DNA of 64,000 bases from Merdimmobilis hominis (GTDB taxonomy: Bacteria; Bacillota; Clostridia; Oscillospirales; Ruminococcaceae). Each line of letters begins with the position of its first letter. Positions within the stretch are counted from its first letter, which is position 1. The notes below the pieces were generated by a model. It worked only from the letters and a program-made list of their open reading frames with translations, was not told where the DNA came from and made no database searches. The stretch is from NCBI RefSeq assembly GCF_021109255.1, contig NZ_JAJODG010000001.1. The stretch is one strand, 5' to 3'. Both the position numbers and the translations under genes were made by a program. Shown here piece after piece: positions 8,156 to 16,646 of the stretch.

Positions 8156-10312
8156 ATGGATTTGATCAAACAACTCGCCCAGGAGCTTTCCCTTCGGGAG
8201 AGTCAAGTTGCCGCCGCAGTCAAATTGATCGACGAGGGCAACACCATCCCTTTTATCGCCCGCTACCGCAAGGAAGCTACCGGCTCCCTGGACGACACCC
8301 AGCTGCGGGATCTGTTCGATCGCCTTGCCTACCTGCGTTCCCTGGAAAAACGCAAGGAGGAAGTCCGTTCCGCCATCGAAACGGCTGGGGCCCTGACCCC
8401 AGAACTGGAGAAAGCCCTGGAAACCGCCTCCACCTTAGCCCAGGTGGAAGACATTTACCGCCCCTACAAACCCAAGCGGCGCACTCGGGGCTCTATGGCC
8501 CGGGAACGGGGACTGGAGCCCCTGGCCCAGCTTCTGCTGCGCCAGAACCCCCAGGATGACCCCCTTGCCCTGGCGGCGCCCTTTGCCGACCCGGAAAAAG
8601 AGCTTCCCACCCCGGAGGATGCCTTGGCCGGCGCCCGGGACATTGTTGCAGAGGATCTCTCCGACTCTGCGGCGGTGCGGGCAGATCTGCGGGAGTACTT
8701 ATGGAAAAACGCCCTGCTACAATCCAAGGGCAAAACCGAGGAGGACTCCACCTACAGCATGTACTACGACTTCACCTCCCCGGTGAAAAAGCTGGCCGGC
8801 TACCAGGTTTTGGCCCTGGACCGGGGGGAGCGGGAAGAATTCCTCAAGGTCACCCTCTCAGCGGATGAAAATTACCTGCTGGCCCTCACCCTACGCCATA
8901 TCTTAAAACGGCAGCCTTCCCCCTGTGGGGAGGAATTGAAAGCCGCGGCAGCCGACTCCCTCTCCCGGCTCATCCTCCCCTCCCTGGAGCGGGAGATCCG
9001 CAGCCAGCTGACCGAGACCGCCGCCAACCAGGCCATCGACGTCTTTGCCCTCAACCTGCGCCACCTGCTGATGCAGCCGCCGGTCAAGGGAAAGGTTGCC
9101 TTGGGCCTGGACCCCGCCTACCGCACCGGCTGCAAAATCGCAGTGGTGGATGCCACCGGCCGGGTGCTGGAGACCGCTGTGGTCTACCCCACCCCGCCCC
9201 AAAACAAAAAGGAGGAGGCCAAGCAAAAGCTGAAGCAGATGATCCAGCGCCATGGGGTATCGGTCATCGCCATCGGCAATGGCACCGCCTCCAAGGAGTC
9301 GGAGATCTTTGTGGCCGAACTGATCAAGGAGCTGCCTTTCCCTGTATCCTACCTGGTGGTCAGTGAGGCCGGGGCCTCGGTTTACTCCGCCAGCCAGCTG
9401 GCCGCGGAAGAGTTCCCCCAATACGATGTCTCTCTGCGCAGCGCCGTCTCCATTGCCCGGCGGCTCCAAGACCCCTTGGCCGAGCTGGTCAAGATCGACC
9501 CCAAGGCCATCGGGGTGGGCCAGTACCAGCACGACATGCCCAAAAAGCAGCTGGACAACGCTCTCACCGGTGTGGTGGAGGACTGTGTCAACGCAGTAGG
9601 GGTGGACGCCAACACCGCTTCCCACTCCCTTCTATCCTATGTGGCAGGGATCGGCGGGGCCTTGGCCAAAAACATCGTCGCCTATCGGGAAGAAAACGGC
9701 GCCTTCACCTCCCGCAAAGAGCTTCTCAAAGTCCCCAAACTGGGCAAAAAAGCCTATGAGCAGTGCGCCGGCTTCCTGCGGGTGCCGGAGAGTGACAACC
9801 TTCTGGACCGCACCGCCGTCCACCCGGAGAGCTATGATGCCGCCCAAAAGCTGCTGGCCCAGTGCGGCTACCAAAAAGGGGAGGAGGATTTCTCCGGCCT
9901 GCGCCAGCGGGTGAACGCCATCGGGCTGGAGACCTTGGCCCAGCAGCTGGGCATCGGCGTGCCCACCCTTTCGGATATTGTAGAGGAGCTGCTGAAGCCC
10001 GGCCGGGACCCCCGGGATACCCTGCCCCCGCCCCTCCTGCGCTCCGACCTTCTGGACATCAAGGATCTAAAGCCCGGCATGGTGCTGCAGGGGACGGTGC
10101 GCAATGTCATCGACTTCGGCGCCTTTGTGGATATCGGCGTCCACCAGGACGGCTTAGTCCACATTTCCCGCATCACCGACCGGTTTATCAAGCACCCCTC
10201 CCAAGTGGTGAAGGTCGGGGATATTGTCAAAGTCAAGGTTTTGGAGGTGGACCTTGCCCGCAAGCGGATCTCCCTGACCATGCGGGATGTAGATAGTCCC
10301 AGTAGCCTGTAA
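8156..10312 (+). CDS. tex: Tex-family RNA-binding transcription accessory protein
   Basis: A 718-aa cytoplasmic Tex/YhgF protein. The helical N-terminal domain is followed by a YqgF-like RNase H fold (about 310-430, GLDPAYRTGCKIAVVD), helix-hairpin-helix motifs (about 485-560) and a C-terminal S1 RNA-binding domain (about 640-710, GTVRNVIDFGAFVDIGVHQD). Length matches the family. Tex affects transcription and RNA handling; its exact role is unsettled. AAGGATG lies 7 nt before the ATG. The upstream repeat element carries the likely promoter, and a long hairpin ends the gene. Confidence 0.95.
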   Translation: MDLIKQLAQELSLRESQVAAAVKLIDEGNTIPFIARYRKEATGSLDDTQLRDLFDRLAYLRSLEKRKEEVRSAIETAGALTPELEKALETASTLAQVEDIYRPYKPKRRTRGSMARERGLEPLAQLLLRQNPQDDPLALAAPFADPEKELPTPEDALAGARDIVAEDLSDSAAVRADLREYLWKNALLQSKGKTEEDSTYSMYYDFTSPVKKLAGYQVLALDRGEREEFLKVTLSADENYLLALTLRHILKRQPSPCGEELKAAAADSLSRLILPSLEREIRSQLTETAANQAIDVFALNLRHLLMQPPVKGKVALGLDPAYRTGCKIAVVDATGRVLETAVVYPTPPQNKKEEAKQKLKQMIQRHGVSVIAIGNGTASKESEIFVAELIKELPFPVSYLVVSEAGASVYSASQLAAEEFPQYDVSLRSAVSIARRLQDPLAELVKIDPKAIGVGQYQHDMPKKQLDNALTGVVEDCVNAVGVDANTASHSLLSYVAGIGGALAKNIVAYREENGAFTSRKELLKVPKLGKKAYEQCAGFLRVPESDNLLDRTAVHPESYDAAQKLLAQCGYQKGEEDFSGLRQRVNAIGLETLAQQLGIGVPTLSDIVEELLKPGRDPRDTLPPPLLRSDLLDIKDLKPGMVLQGTVRNVIDFGAFVDIGVHQDGLVHISRITDRFIKHPSQVVKVGDIVKVKVLEVDLARKRISLTMRDVDSPSSL

Positions 10313-10330
10313 AACCTTTTCCCAGTAAAT

Positions 10331-10372
10331 AAAACTCCGCCCACTCCCCATAGGGAGTGGGCGGAGTTTTAT
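10331..10372. terminator. Bidirectional terminator between tex and alcohol dehydrogenase
   Basis: AAAACTCCGCCCACTCCC pairs perfectly with its complement at 10353-10370 (18 bp). T runs on both sides let it serve both convergent genes. Confidence 0.9.
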
Positions 10373-10381
10373 TCTATAGCC

Positions 10382-11545
10382 TTAAAAGCAGGCTCTGTAG
10401 ATGTTCATAACATCCTCTTTGGTGAGAGGCTTATAAGTGCTGCCCAAGGTAACAGCGGATTTCTCCGCCATGATTTCCAGCTTGTCCTCGGTGATGCCCA
10501 CCTCGTGGAGGGTGGCGGGGATGTGGAGTTCCTGGGTGAAGAAGGCCTGGGTCTTGTCGATAGCCGCGTTGGCCATGGCGTATTTGTCCTCGCTCATGGG
10601 GATGTTCCAGACATTGAAGGCGTACTCGGCGAATTTATCCACAGTGGAATCATCCAGCACATACCGCATCCAAGCGGGGGTCAGGATGGCAAGTCCCACA
10701 CCGTGGGTAATGTCGAAAAAGGCGCTGAGCTGGTGCTCCATGCTGTGTACGCTCCAGGGAGTGCCTTTGCCGTAGGAGAGCAGGCCGTTGATGGCCAGGC
10801 TGGAGGTCCACATCAGGTTGGCCCGGGCCTCATAGTTGGTGGGGTCGTTGTAGGCGATGGGGCCATACTGGATGCAGGTTTTCAGCATAGCTTCGGCCAT
10901 CCGGTCCAGGAGGCCGGCGGTTTTGACGGTGCTGAAATAAATTTCAAAGATGTGGGACATAATATCCGCCGTGCCTGCTGCTGTCTGGTACTGGGAGACG
11001 GTGTAGGTATAGGTGGGATCCAGGATGGAGGCCTTGGGCCGGGCATCGGGATGGGCCACACTCATCTTGTCGTTAGTATCCAGGTTGGAGATGACCGCGC
11101 CGCAGTCCATCTCCGAGCCGGTGGCCGACAGGGTCAGCACCGAGAACACCGGCAGGACTTTAGTGACGGGGGCCTTCTTGGTAACCAGGTCCCAGGCATC
11201 CCCATCATAGAAGGTGGCTTCCGCAATGACCTTGGAGCAGTCGATGGTGCTGCCGCCGCCCACAGCGACTACCGCTTCCAGACCGAACTCCTTGCAGAGC
11301 TTGGCCCCTGCGTTAACCGAAGACACCCGGGGGTTGGGCTCCACGCCGGAGAGTTCCTTCCACTCGATGCCATTTTCCCGGAACAATTGGGTGATGGTGT
11401 CATAAAGGCCGCTCTTTTTGATGCTCCCGCCGCCGTAGACCAGCAGCACCTTGCTGGCATAGGGTTTGATGGCCTCGGGCAGATGAACGATCTGGCCTTC
11501 GCCAAAGTAAATTTTCGTGCCGATGTCATAGAGGAAATTCTGCAT
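10382..11545 (-). CDS. Iron-containing alcohol dehydrogenase (butanol-dehydrogenase-like)
   Basis: A 387-aa group III metal-dependent alcohol dehydrogenase of the BdhA/YqdH type, which reduces aldehydes with NAD(P)H in fermentation. A nucleotide-binding GGGSTIDCSK follows an N-terminal GEGQIVHLPEAI. Iron-site histidines are expected in HIFEIYFS and in the HSMEHQLSAFFDITHGVGLA segment. The start at MQNFLYD (11545) is preferred over MTDMQ (11554) because AAGGA is too close to the latter; both are possible. The gene lies behind repeat copy B and about 150 nt of untranslated leader. Confidence 0.9.
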   Translation of the reverse strand: MQNFLYDIGTKIYFGEGQIVHLPEAIKPYASKVLLVYGGGSIKKSGLYDTITQLFRENGIEWKELSGVEPNPRVSSVNAGAKLCKEFGLEAVVAVGGGSTIDCSKVIAEATFYDGDAWDLVTKKAPVTKVLPVFSVLTLSATGSEMDCGAVISNLDTNDKMSVAHPDARPKASILDPTYTYTVSQYQTAAGTADIMSHIFEIYFSTVKTAGLLDRMAEAMLKTCIQYGPIAYNDPTNYEARANLMWTSSLAINGLLSYGKGTPWSVHSMEHQLSAFFDITHGVGLAILTPAWMRYVLDDSTVDKFAEYAFNVWNIPMSEDKYAMANAAIDKTQAFFTQELHIPATLHEVGITEDKLEIMAEKSAVTLGSTYKPLTKEDVMNIYRACF

Positions 11546-11700
11546 ATCTGTCATCTTCCTTTCGTCTTGGGGCGGGAATTCCTTCCCTTGGTCCATATCC
11601 AATCTCCGCCGCGATGGAGGCCCAAAGCGCCCGGCAGGTGGGCTCTTTATCCTTATCTGCGGCCCCGCCCCTCCACCCTTCCCGGCGAGGGGCTTTTCTT

Positions 11701-11818
11701 TTAAGATGCCACAAAATCTGCACATACGGTTAGAATTGCGGTGCGGCTTGCCGCAAAGGGCTTCGCCCTGCAAGCAATTCTTCGGATGGTACAGCTTTGC
11801 TGTGACTATTATACCATA
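11701..11818 (-). repeat. Dispersed 120-bp structured element, copy B
   Basis: Same family as copy A, on minus, upstream of the alcohol dehydrogenase. The leading end TATGGTATAATAG (11806-11818) is intact and the trailing end (11701-11713) is decayed. Stems CACAGC-AAA-GCTGT, AGAATTGC / GCAATTCT, AGGGCGAAGCCCT and GCGG-CAAG-CCGC are all present, with the last loop shortened relative to copy A. The stretch 11819-12030 between this copy and the next promoter shows no gene. Confidence 0.8.
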
Positions 11819-12031
11819 GATTTCTTGTCGTGTCAGAAAAATTTTAGTGCTGTTGCCTAGGAAGACCGGTTCTATCCCCCTCGGGATGCCCCCCAATGGG
11901 GAACCACATCTGCGGCACCTGATGATGATTTCCCGGAAACCTCCTTCGAGTGGGAATCCTTATGTCAACTTGGTGCATCGGGGCATTCCCTTTCCCAAAT
12001 GGAGACAAATTCTCGCTTCCAAACAAAATAC

Positions 12032-12061
12032 TTGTTCCTTTTCATAGATTTGGTATATACT
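12032..12061 (+). promoter_or_regulatory. Promoter for the PH-domain pair
   Basis: TTGTTC (12032-12037) and TATACT (12056-12061) are 18 nt apart, about 40 nt before the TTG start codon. Confidence 0.5.
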
Positions 12062-12103
12062 ATAAGTAAAATTTGGGAGCTCCTTCCCTAGGAGGAATCA
12101 TTT

Positions 12104-12547
12104 TTGGTTGATTTTTACCCCCATCGCCGGATTTTGACCATCTGGCGGATGGTGGCCGCCGCTTTCGCATTAGCTGCCGCATTTGCCGTCGCCTTGCTGT
12201 TTGGGCAACACCCCCTGCTGTTCCGGCTGACCACCGGGTTGTGGGTGGTTGTTTTCCTCGGCTTTTTTGTAATATACTGCCCCATAAAATACAATCGGTT
12301 GAAATATTCGGTGGGAAATGGACAAGTCCTCCTGCGCGGAGGGGTGCTGTACCGCCGGGTCAAAGCCATTCCCCTGTCCAACATCCAATTCACTGCGGCT
12401 TTTGCCTCCCCCCTGCACCGGCTGTTTGGCCTGTGCACTGTGGCGCTGGCCGCCGCCGGCGGGAGCCTTTTCCTCACCGGCCTCACCCGGGAGGATGCCG
12501 CCCGGCTGGAGAAGCTGCTCTGTGTCCCCACATCGCCCCAAGACTGA
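12104..12547 (+). CDS. Bacterial PH domain protein, YdbS-like
   Basis: A 147-aa membrane protein with two hydrophobic segments (about 20-60), then one bPH2 domain (about 60-140, with KYNRLKYSVGNGQVLLRGGV). YdbS-like proteins always accompany a larger YdbT-like partner, and the two are thought to act together at the membrane. The biochemical role is unproven, though defence against antibacterial peptides has been linked to the pair in Bacillus. The start is a TTG (MVDFYPHRR) with AGGAGG 9 nt upstream; no ATG fits. It is 37 nt from the next gene, and the two probably form an operon. Confidence 0.8.
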   Translation: MVDFYPHRRILTIWRMVAAAFALAAAFAVALLFGQHPLLFRLTTGLWVVVFLGFFVIYCPIKYNRLKYSVGNGQVLLRGGVLYRRVKAIPLSNIQFTAAFASPLHRLFGLCTVALAAAGGSLFLTGLTREDAARLEKLLCVPTSPQD

Positions 12548-12584
12548 CCGCTGCCCCATATCCGGTTGAAAGGAGAGTCCATCC

Positions 12585-14024
12585 ATGGAATTGCGCCGCC
12601 CACACCCACTCTATGCAGTGGTCTCCCTTTCCCGCTACCTCTACCTGCTTTTGCTGCCTCTGGCCCGCGGCTTTATCTCCGCTTGGGGTGGCGGGGTGGC
12701 CGCTTGGCTGGAGGGCGCTTGGTTCGACCTGTGCATTTTGGGGCTGCTCTTCGGTTTAGGCGGGCTTTTGTGGCTCTGCACCCAATACCGGGCGGACAAG
12801 GAGGGCATCTTTCTGACCACCGGCATCTTCCGCCGGCGGGAGGTGCTGCTCCCCGCGGGGAAGATCACCTGCCTCTCCGCGGTGCAGCCTTTTTATCTGC
12901 GTCCATTCCGGGCGGTATTCCTCCGGGCGGACACCCCAGCTGGAAGTTACAAACGGGCGGACTTCTCCCTCCTCCTGCCCCAGCGGGAGGCAGACCGGAT
13001 TCTCGCCCTGGCCAAAGGGGAGGGGCCACAGAGCGTCAAACAGTATGAGCCCCGGGGAGTGGCCATTGTAGCCCTCTCCCTGGCCACCTCCAACTCCTTT
13101 GCGGGGATTCTCCTCCTTTCCACCCTGATCTCCCAAACGGGCCAGCTGCTGGGGGAGGAATTTGCCGACCGGGTCTACGGCGCCTTTGCCCAGGTTTCCC
13201 GGCTGATGGCCTTTGGCATCCCTCCGGCGGCCGCCTTTCTCGCCTATTTGATCCTGGCGGGGTGGGCCCTTGCCTTTCTTGGGAACTTGATCAAATACTA
13301 CCGTTTTGTCATCGGGCGGCGGGAAAGCTCCCTGGCCATCCAAGGGGGGCTGTTCACCCGGCGGGAATATGCCCTCTCCCTATCCGGGGTCAGTTACCTG
13401 GACATCCGCCAGACAGTGTTTACCTCCGTCCTGCACCTGCATACCGTATTTATCCACGCCATCGGGTACGGCAAGCACAAGGGGGATGTCTCCATCCTGA
13501 TGCCCGCCTGCACCAGCCGCACCCTGCGTCAAGGGCTGCGTTTGCTCCTTCCGGAGCTGGCCCCCAGCCCTCGGCAGCTGAAGCCTAACCTGGGGGCACT
13601 GTTCCGGTTTTTGATCGCCCCTTTTTGGCCCTGCTTCCTCCTTCCAGCGGGGACGGTGCTGCTGTGCTGGCTCTTCCCCACCTGGCGGGAGATCTTAGGC
13701 TTCCTTGGGTTTATGGCCAGTGTTCCCGCCTATTGGTTTCTAACGGTGCGGGTTCTGGATTTTTGTTCTACCGGGGTTTCCAAAGAGGGGAATTTCTATA
13801 CTCTTCGTTATTCAAGCGGATATTATTTACACACAGTTGTTATTCCCCGGGAAAAGATCGCCTCGGTCACCGTAGAGCAAAACCCCTTCCAATGGCGGGA
13901 CGACCGGTGTGATCTGATCATCGCCACCTATGGGGAGGGGCGCAAATGGCATCGGGTCAAAAACCTGGACCGCAGAGAACTCCTCCCCCTTTTTCAGTTG
14001 GAAGACCCCACCCGGAAGATGTAA
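12585..14024 (+). CDS. Bacterial PH domain protein, YdbT-like
   Basis: A 479-aa polytopic membrane protein with three PH-like (bPH2) repeats, each following a hydrophobic pair. They begin near residues 65 (TQYRADKEGIFLTTGIF), 235 (KYYRFVIGRRESSLAIQGGL) and 385. This is the expected partner of the preceding 147-aa protein, with the size and repeat layout of the YdbT family. AAAGGAGAG precedes the ATG. Function is inferred only at family level. Confidence 0.82.
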   Translation: MELRRPHPLYAVVSLSRYLYLLLLPLARGFISAWGGGVAAWLEGAWFDLCILGLLFGLGGLLWLCTQYRADKEGIFLTTGIFRRREVLLPAGKITCLSAVQPFYLRPFRAVFLRADTPAGSYKRADFSLLLPQREADRILALAKGEGPQSVKQYEPRGVAIVALSLATSNSFAGILLLSTLISQTGQLLGEEFADRVYGAFAQVSRLMAFGIPPAAAFLAYLILAGWALAFLGNLIKYYRFVIGRRESSLAIQGGLFTRREYALSLSGVSYLDIRQTVFTSVLHLHTVFIHAIGYGKHKGDVSILMPACTSRTLRQGLRLLLPELAPSPRQLKPNLGALFRFLIAPFWPCFLLPAGTVLLCWLFPTWREILGFLGFMASVPAYWFLTVRVLDFCSTGVSKEGNFYTLRYSSGYYLHTVVIPREKIASVTVEQNPFQWRDDRCDLIIATYGEGRKWHRVKNLDRRELLPLFQLEDPTRKM

Positions 14025-14031
14025 ACGCAGC

Positions 14032-14068
14032 AGGGCCGCAGGCAAATTGCCTGCGGCCCTGTTTTTTT
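14032..14068. terminator. Terminator between PH-domain pair and the DUF1700 operon
   Basis: CAGGGCCGCAGGC / GCCTGCGGCCCTG with a 4-nt loop is followed by seven T on plus. It lies between converging genes and can also act on minus. Confidence 0.88.
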
Positions 14069-14074
14069 GTCCGG

Positions 14075-15061
14075 TTAATCGATGGAATAATCGTATCCGT
14101 ACATATTTTCCAACAGGTCGAGAAGGTCTTCGGCCTCAAGGTATTGCTCCTGGAAACCTTCCACCTCCGTTTTCTGGCGCTCCAGCTCCAGGTCCTGCTC
14201 ATAATACTGCTCCTTGGTTAAATTCCCATTGCGGAAATCCCGTTCCAGACGCTCCTGGGTGGCCTCAATGTAATCCTCCTCCAGGTCGTATTGGGTCTTC
14301 TCCAGGATGGAAGCATAGTCCTCCCCCTCCAGGCTCAGGGTGCCCATGAACAGGCCGCTGAGCACATCGGCGTAACTGTCCAGCAGAAGGGTCCGCTCCT
14401 CCAAATACTCATTCTCGCTGATCTGGCCCAGCTTATATTGGTTCACCAGGGTTTCCAGCTCTCTATCAACAGAGGCGGCCTTGTTGTAATACTCCCGCGC
14501 CTGCTGATTGGTCAGACGCTCTGGGCGGCTTTCCTCCGGTTGGGGAAGCTCCTCCGGTTCCGGTTGATAGAGGGAGACGTCCAGCTCCTGGGGATTGGTG
14601 AGGCGGTAATAGTTGGTCACCTTTACCGGCAGGTCCTTGGGCACCTCCAGCCGGAAACTGTAGCTGCTGTTGCTCATGGAAGCGAGCACCCGGTCCACCA
14701 TATACTCCCGGCTGAAGTTGTTGCCGCTCAGGCCGTTGTACCGCCGTTCCAAAGTCAGCTGGCCATCGGGTTCCAGCATTTCTGCATAGGAAACGCTGTA
14801 GGGGATGCTCTCCCGGGCATAGGCGCGGATGACGCCGTCGGGGGACTCCACAATCTCCAGGTCCTCATAGTAATCGCTGAGATACAAGGAGGAGATCCCC
14901 TCGGTATCCTTCTCATAAAACAATGTGTATCCACTGTGGGCGGTTTCATATTGGGACACCATCTTGCCAAAGTCGTCGATGGCAAAAGGCAAAAGAGCGA
15001 TAGAGACCAGGATGCAAACCAACAGTAAAATCGCCGAAGCGACGGAGATCTTTTTCAGCAT
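14075..15061 (-). CDS. Membrane-anchored protein of unknown function in a PadR/DUF1700 operon
   Basis: A 328-aa protein with an N-terminal hydrophobic anchor (about 5-27), an extracytoplasmic beta-rich region to about residue 160, a Pro/Glu linker (EPEELPQPEESRPERL), and an acidic, coiled-coil-like C-terminal half rich in E, L and Y. No family is recognised with confidence. The position resembles the DUF4097 putative adhesin genes that often follow DUF1700 genes, so it may be a divergent relative. It is last of four genes in a likely operon; AGGGAGG precedes its ATG. Confidence 0.7.
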   Translation of the reverse strand: MLKKISVASAILLLVCILVSIALLPFAIDDFGKMVSQYETAHSGYTLFYEKDTEGISSLYLSDYYEDLEIVESPDGVIRAYARESIPYSVSYAEMLEPDGQLTLERRYNGLSGNNFSREYMVDRVLASMSNSSYSFRLEVPKDLPVKVTNYYRLTNPQELDVSLYQPEPEELPQPEESRPERLTNQQAREYYNKAASVDRELETLVNQYKLGQISENEYLEERTLLLDSYADVLSGLFMGTLSLEGEDYASILEKTQYDLEEDYIEATQERLERDFRNGNLTKEQYYEQDLELERQKTEVEGFQEQYLEAEDLLDLLENMYGYDYSID

Positions 15062-15080
15062 TGTTCTTCCCTCCCTGCTT

Positions 15081-15293
15081 TTAATAACGGCGGGGGCACA
15101 GGATGCCGCCCATCAGCCGCAATGCGGTGCGCACCATCCAAAAGAGGAACCCCAGTGCGCCAAACACCGCTGTGAACAACGCGAGCCCCACCAGCCATGC
15201 CATGCCGGAAAGAACCGCGGGCACAAGCCCCACCACCAGCAGGATAACCCCCGCCAAAATGAGGGACAGTGCGGAAAATAAAAGCTTCAACAT
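15081..15293 (-). CDS. Small two-helix membrane protein
   Basis: A 70-aa hydrophobic protein (MLKLLFSALSLILAGVILLV) with two membrane spans (about 3-26 and 30-58) and a short basic end. It is 3 nt downstream of the DUF1700 gene and 19 nt before the next gene, so it is co-transcribed with both. Its tight coupling suggests a subunit or helper of the DUF1700 protein, but no function is known. Confidence 0.65.
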   Translation of the reverse strand: MLKLLFSALSLILAGVILLVVGLVPAVLSGMAWLVGLALFTAVFGALGFLFWMVRTALRLMGGILCPRRY

Positions 15294-15296
15294 CGT

Positions 15297-15938
15297 TTAT
15301 TCCTCCTCTGATTCTTCCTCAATATGGGGGTTGATCGGCTTATACCGGGGCCGGGGTCGAAGGAGGTTTTTCAGCAAACGCCACAGGCTGCGGATGGCCA
15401 TACACGCCAAACAGATGCCCAGTACCGAGCCGGCCAGCATCCCCACTGCAACAATCAGGGATAGAGCCACGATGGAAGGGGACATCAGCCCGATGCCCAT
15501 CACCCCGCAGACCGCCACCGCGAAGGAAGCCAGCAGCGCACCGAACAATGCGGCCACAACACCGGCAAGCGCGCCCACCACGATTCCCAGGGCGGCCAGG
15601 ATCAATCCGCCTCCGGCCAGGATAAAGGGGGACAGGGCCAAAATCAAAATCACCAGGAATACTTTGTTCCAAATGCTGCTGGTGCGGACCTTCTTCCAAG
15701 TGTTCTTCACCTTGGCGTTGATGGCGCTCTGGGTGTTGCCCATCCCCTCGGAGACGATCTGTTCCGCTACCTCTTGGGGGGTTCCCAGGCCGCGGGCGGT
15801 TTCAAATTCGCTTTTTCCTTGGCGCTGGCCTTCGGCAAAATATTCGGCATAATCCCGGATAATGTCGTCAATATCCTTTCGGCTCATCCGGTTTTTCAAG
15901 GCATCTTCCAACTGCTTTAAATATTCCAGCTTGGTCAT
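15297..15938 (-). CDS. DUF1700 family membrane protein
   Basis: A 213-aa protein. Residues 1-65 (MTKLEYLKQLEDALKNRMSR then YAEYFAEG) match the helical HAAS/DUF1700 N-terminal domain. Then come three or more hydrophobic segments (about 95-190) and an acidic tail (NPHIEEESEEE). DUF1700 genes usually follow a PadR repressor that controls them, as here, and are linked to envelope stress or cell-surface functions without a defined reaction. The start at 15938 uses AGGTG located inside the end of the padR gene. Confidence 0.85.
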   Translation of the reverse strand: MTKLEYLKQLEDALKNRMSRKDIDDIIRDYAEYFAEGQRQGKSEFETARGLGTPQEVAEQIVSEGMGNTQSAINAKVKNTWKKVRTSSIWNKVFLVILILALSPFILAGGGLILAALGIVVGALAGVVAALFGALLASFAVAVCGVMGIGLMSPSIVALSLIVAVGMLAGSVLGICLACMAIRSLWRLLKNLLRPRPRYKPINPHIEEESEEE

Positions 15939-15942
15939 CACA

Positions 15943-16254
15943 CTACTCACCTCTCAAAATTTTGTTGACAATGTCGGTCATCTCAAACCATTCCCGTTTC
16001 AGCTCGGCCAAGTGGTTGACGCCCATGGCGGTCAACCGGTAATATTTGCGCGCCGGTCCGCCGCTGCTTTCCACCAGGTAGGTGCTAAAATGGCCGTCCA
16101 CCGTCAATCGCCGCAGGATGGGGTAGACCGTCCCTTCGTTGATGTCGGTGTGCCGGGCGATGGATTGTACAATTTCATACCCATACATATCTTTGCGCTC
16201 GATCAGTGCCAAAATACACATTTCAATGACGCCCTTTCGAAGCTGAGTGTTCAA
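15943..16254 (-). CDS. PadR family transcriptional regulator
   Basis: A 103-aa cytoplasmic winged-helix repressor. NTQLRKGVIEMCILALIER opens the domain, YGYEIVQSIA and INEGTVYPILRRL form the recognition region, and GPARKYYRLTAMG forms the wing. The start is a TTG (16254) 7 nt after GGAGG; no ATG is in frame at that point. It heads the operon with the DUF1700 gene 4 nt downstream. It probably represses its own promoter through the palindrome at 16301-16313. Confidence 0.9.
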   Translation of the reverse strand: MNTQLRKGVIEMCILALIERKDMYGYEIVQSIARHTDINEGTVYPILRRLTVDGHFSTYLVESSGGPARKYYRLTAMGVNHLAELKREWFEMTDIVNKILRGE

Positions 16255-16284
16255 AGTAACACCTCCCTTGGATTCGTTGACCTC

Positions 16285-16313
16285 ATTATAGCACACTACC
16301 TTGTAATACACAA
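16285..16313 (-). promoter_or_regulatory. padR operon promoter with overlapping operator candidate
   Basis: On minus, TTGTGT (16308-16313) and TATAAT (16285-16290) are 17 nt apart. The -35 overlaps TTGT-N5-ACAA (16301-16313), a palindrome of the sort bound by PadR dimers. The promoter is clear; the operator is inferred. Confidence 0.6.
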
Positions 16314-16329
16314 TACTAAATTTTGAAAA

Positions 16330-16585
16330 ATACTGTGCTTCATAAAATATTAATTTTTTGATAGTTCTATGCTTTTTTCAAGTGGATCCTCCCCTGTTTC
16401 CCCTTAGAAGCGGCGGTTCTCCCATAGACCCGGATATAGTGGCCTTCCTCCCCGGTTCTCCAGCATTACCGCCATCTGAGGGTGCACCTATTCTATGAGA
16501 GAAAGCCTCCGTCCCCCGATATGGGGCCGCCGATCCGATTTACAGAAGCCCCTCTCTTGAAGTGTGCGCCCCCCTTCGCATAATA
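16330..16585. other. Intergenic stretch, no gene seen
   Basis: These 256 nt between the padR promoter and the antiporter terminator have no start codon with an RBS and no RNA gene that I can recognise. Confidence 0.5.
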
Positions 16586-16626
16586 AGGCCAGGCCGCCGG
16601 GGGTATCCCCAGCGGCCTGGCCTTAT
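16586..16626 (-). terminator. Terminator of the K+/H+ antiporter gene
   Basis: AAGGCCAGGCCGC / GCGGCCTGGCCTT is a long stem just after the stop of the minus-strand antiporter gene. The T-run is weak on minus (ATTATG). Confidence 0.65.
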
Positions 16627-16646
16627 TTTCCAATTTACAATTCCTG

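Noticed and set aside
8032..8559. Frames through the 120-bp element giving peptides such as EELLAGRSPLRQ
   Set aside because: The same peptide appears in several copies only because the DNA repeat is conserved; starts lack RBSs, and the conserved feature is hairpin pairing, not codons.
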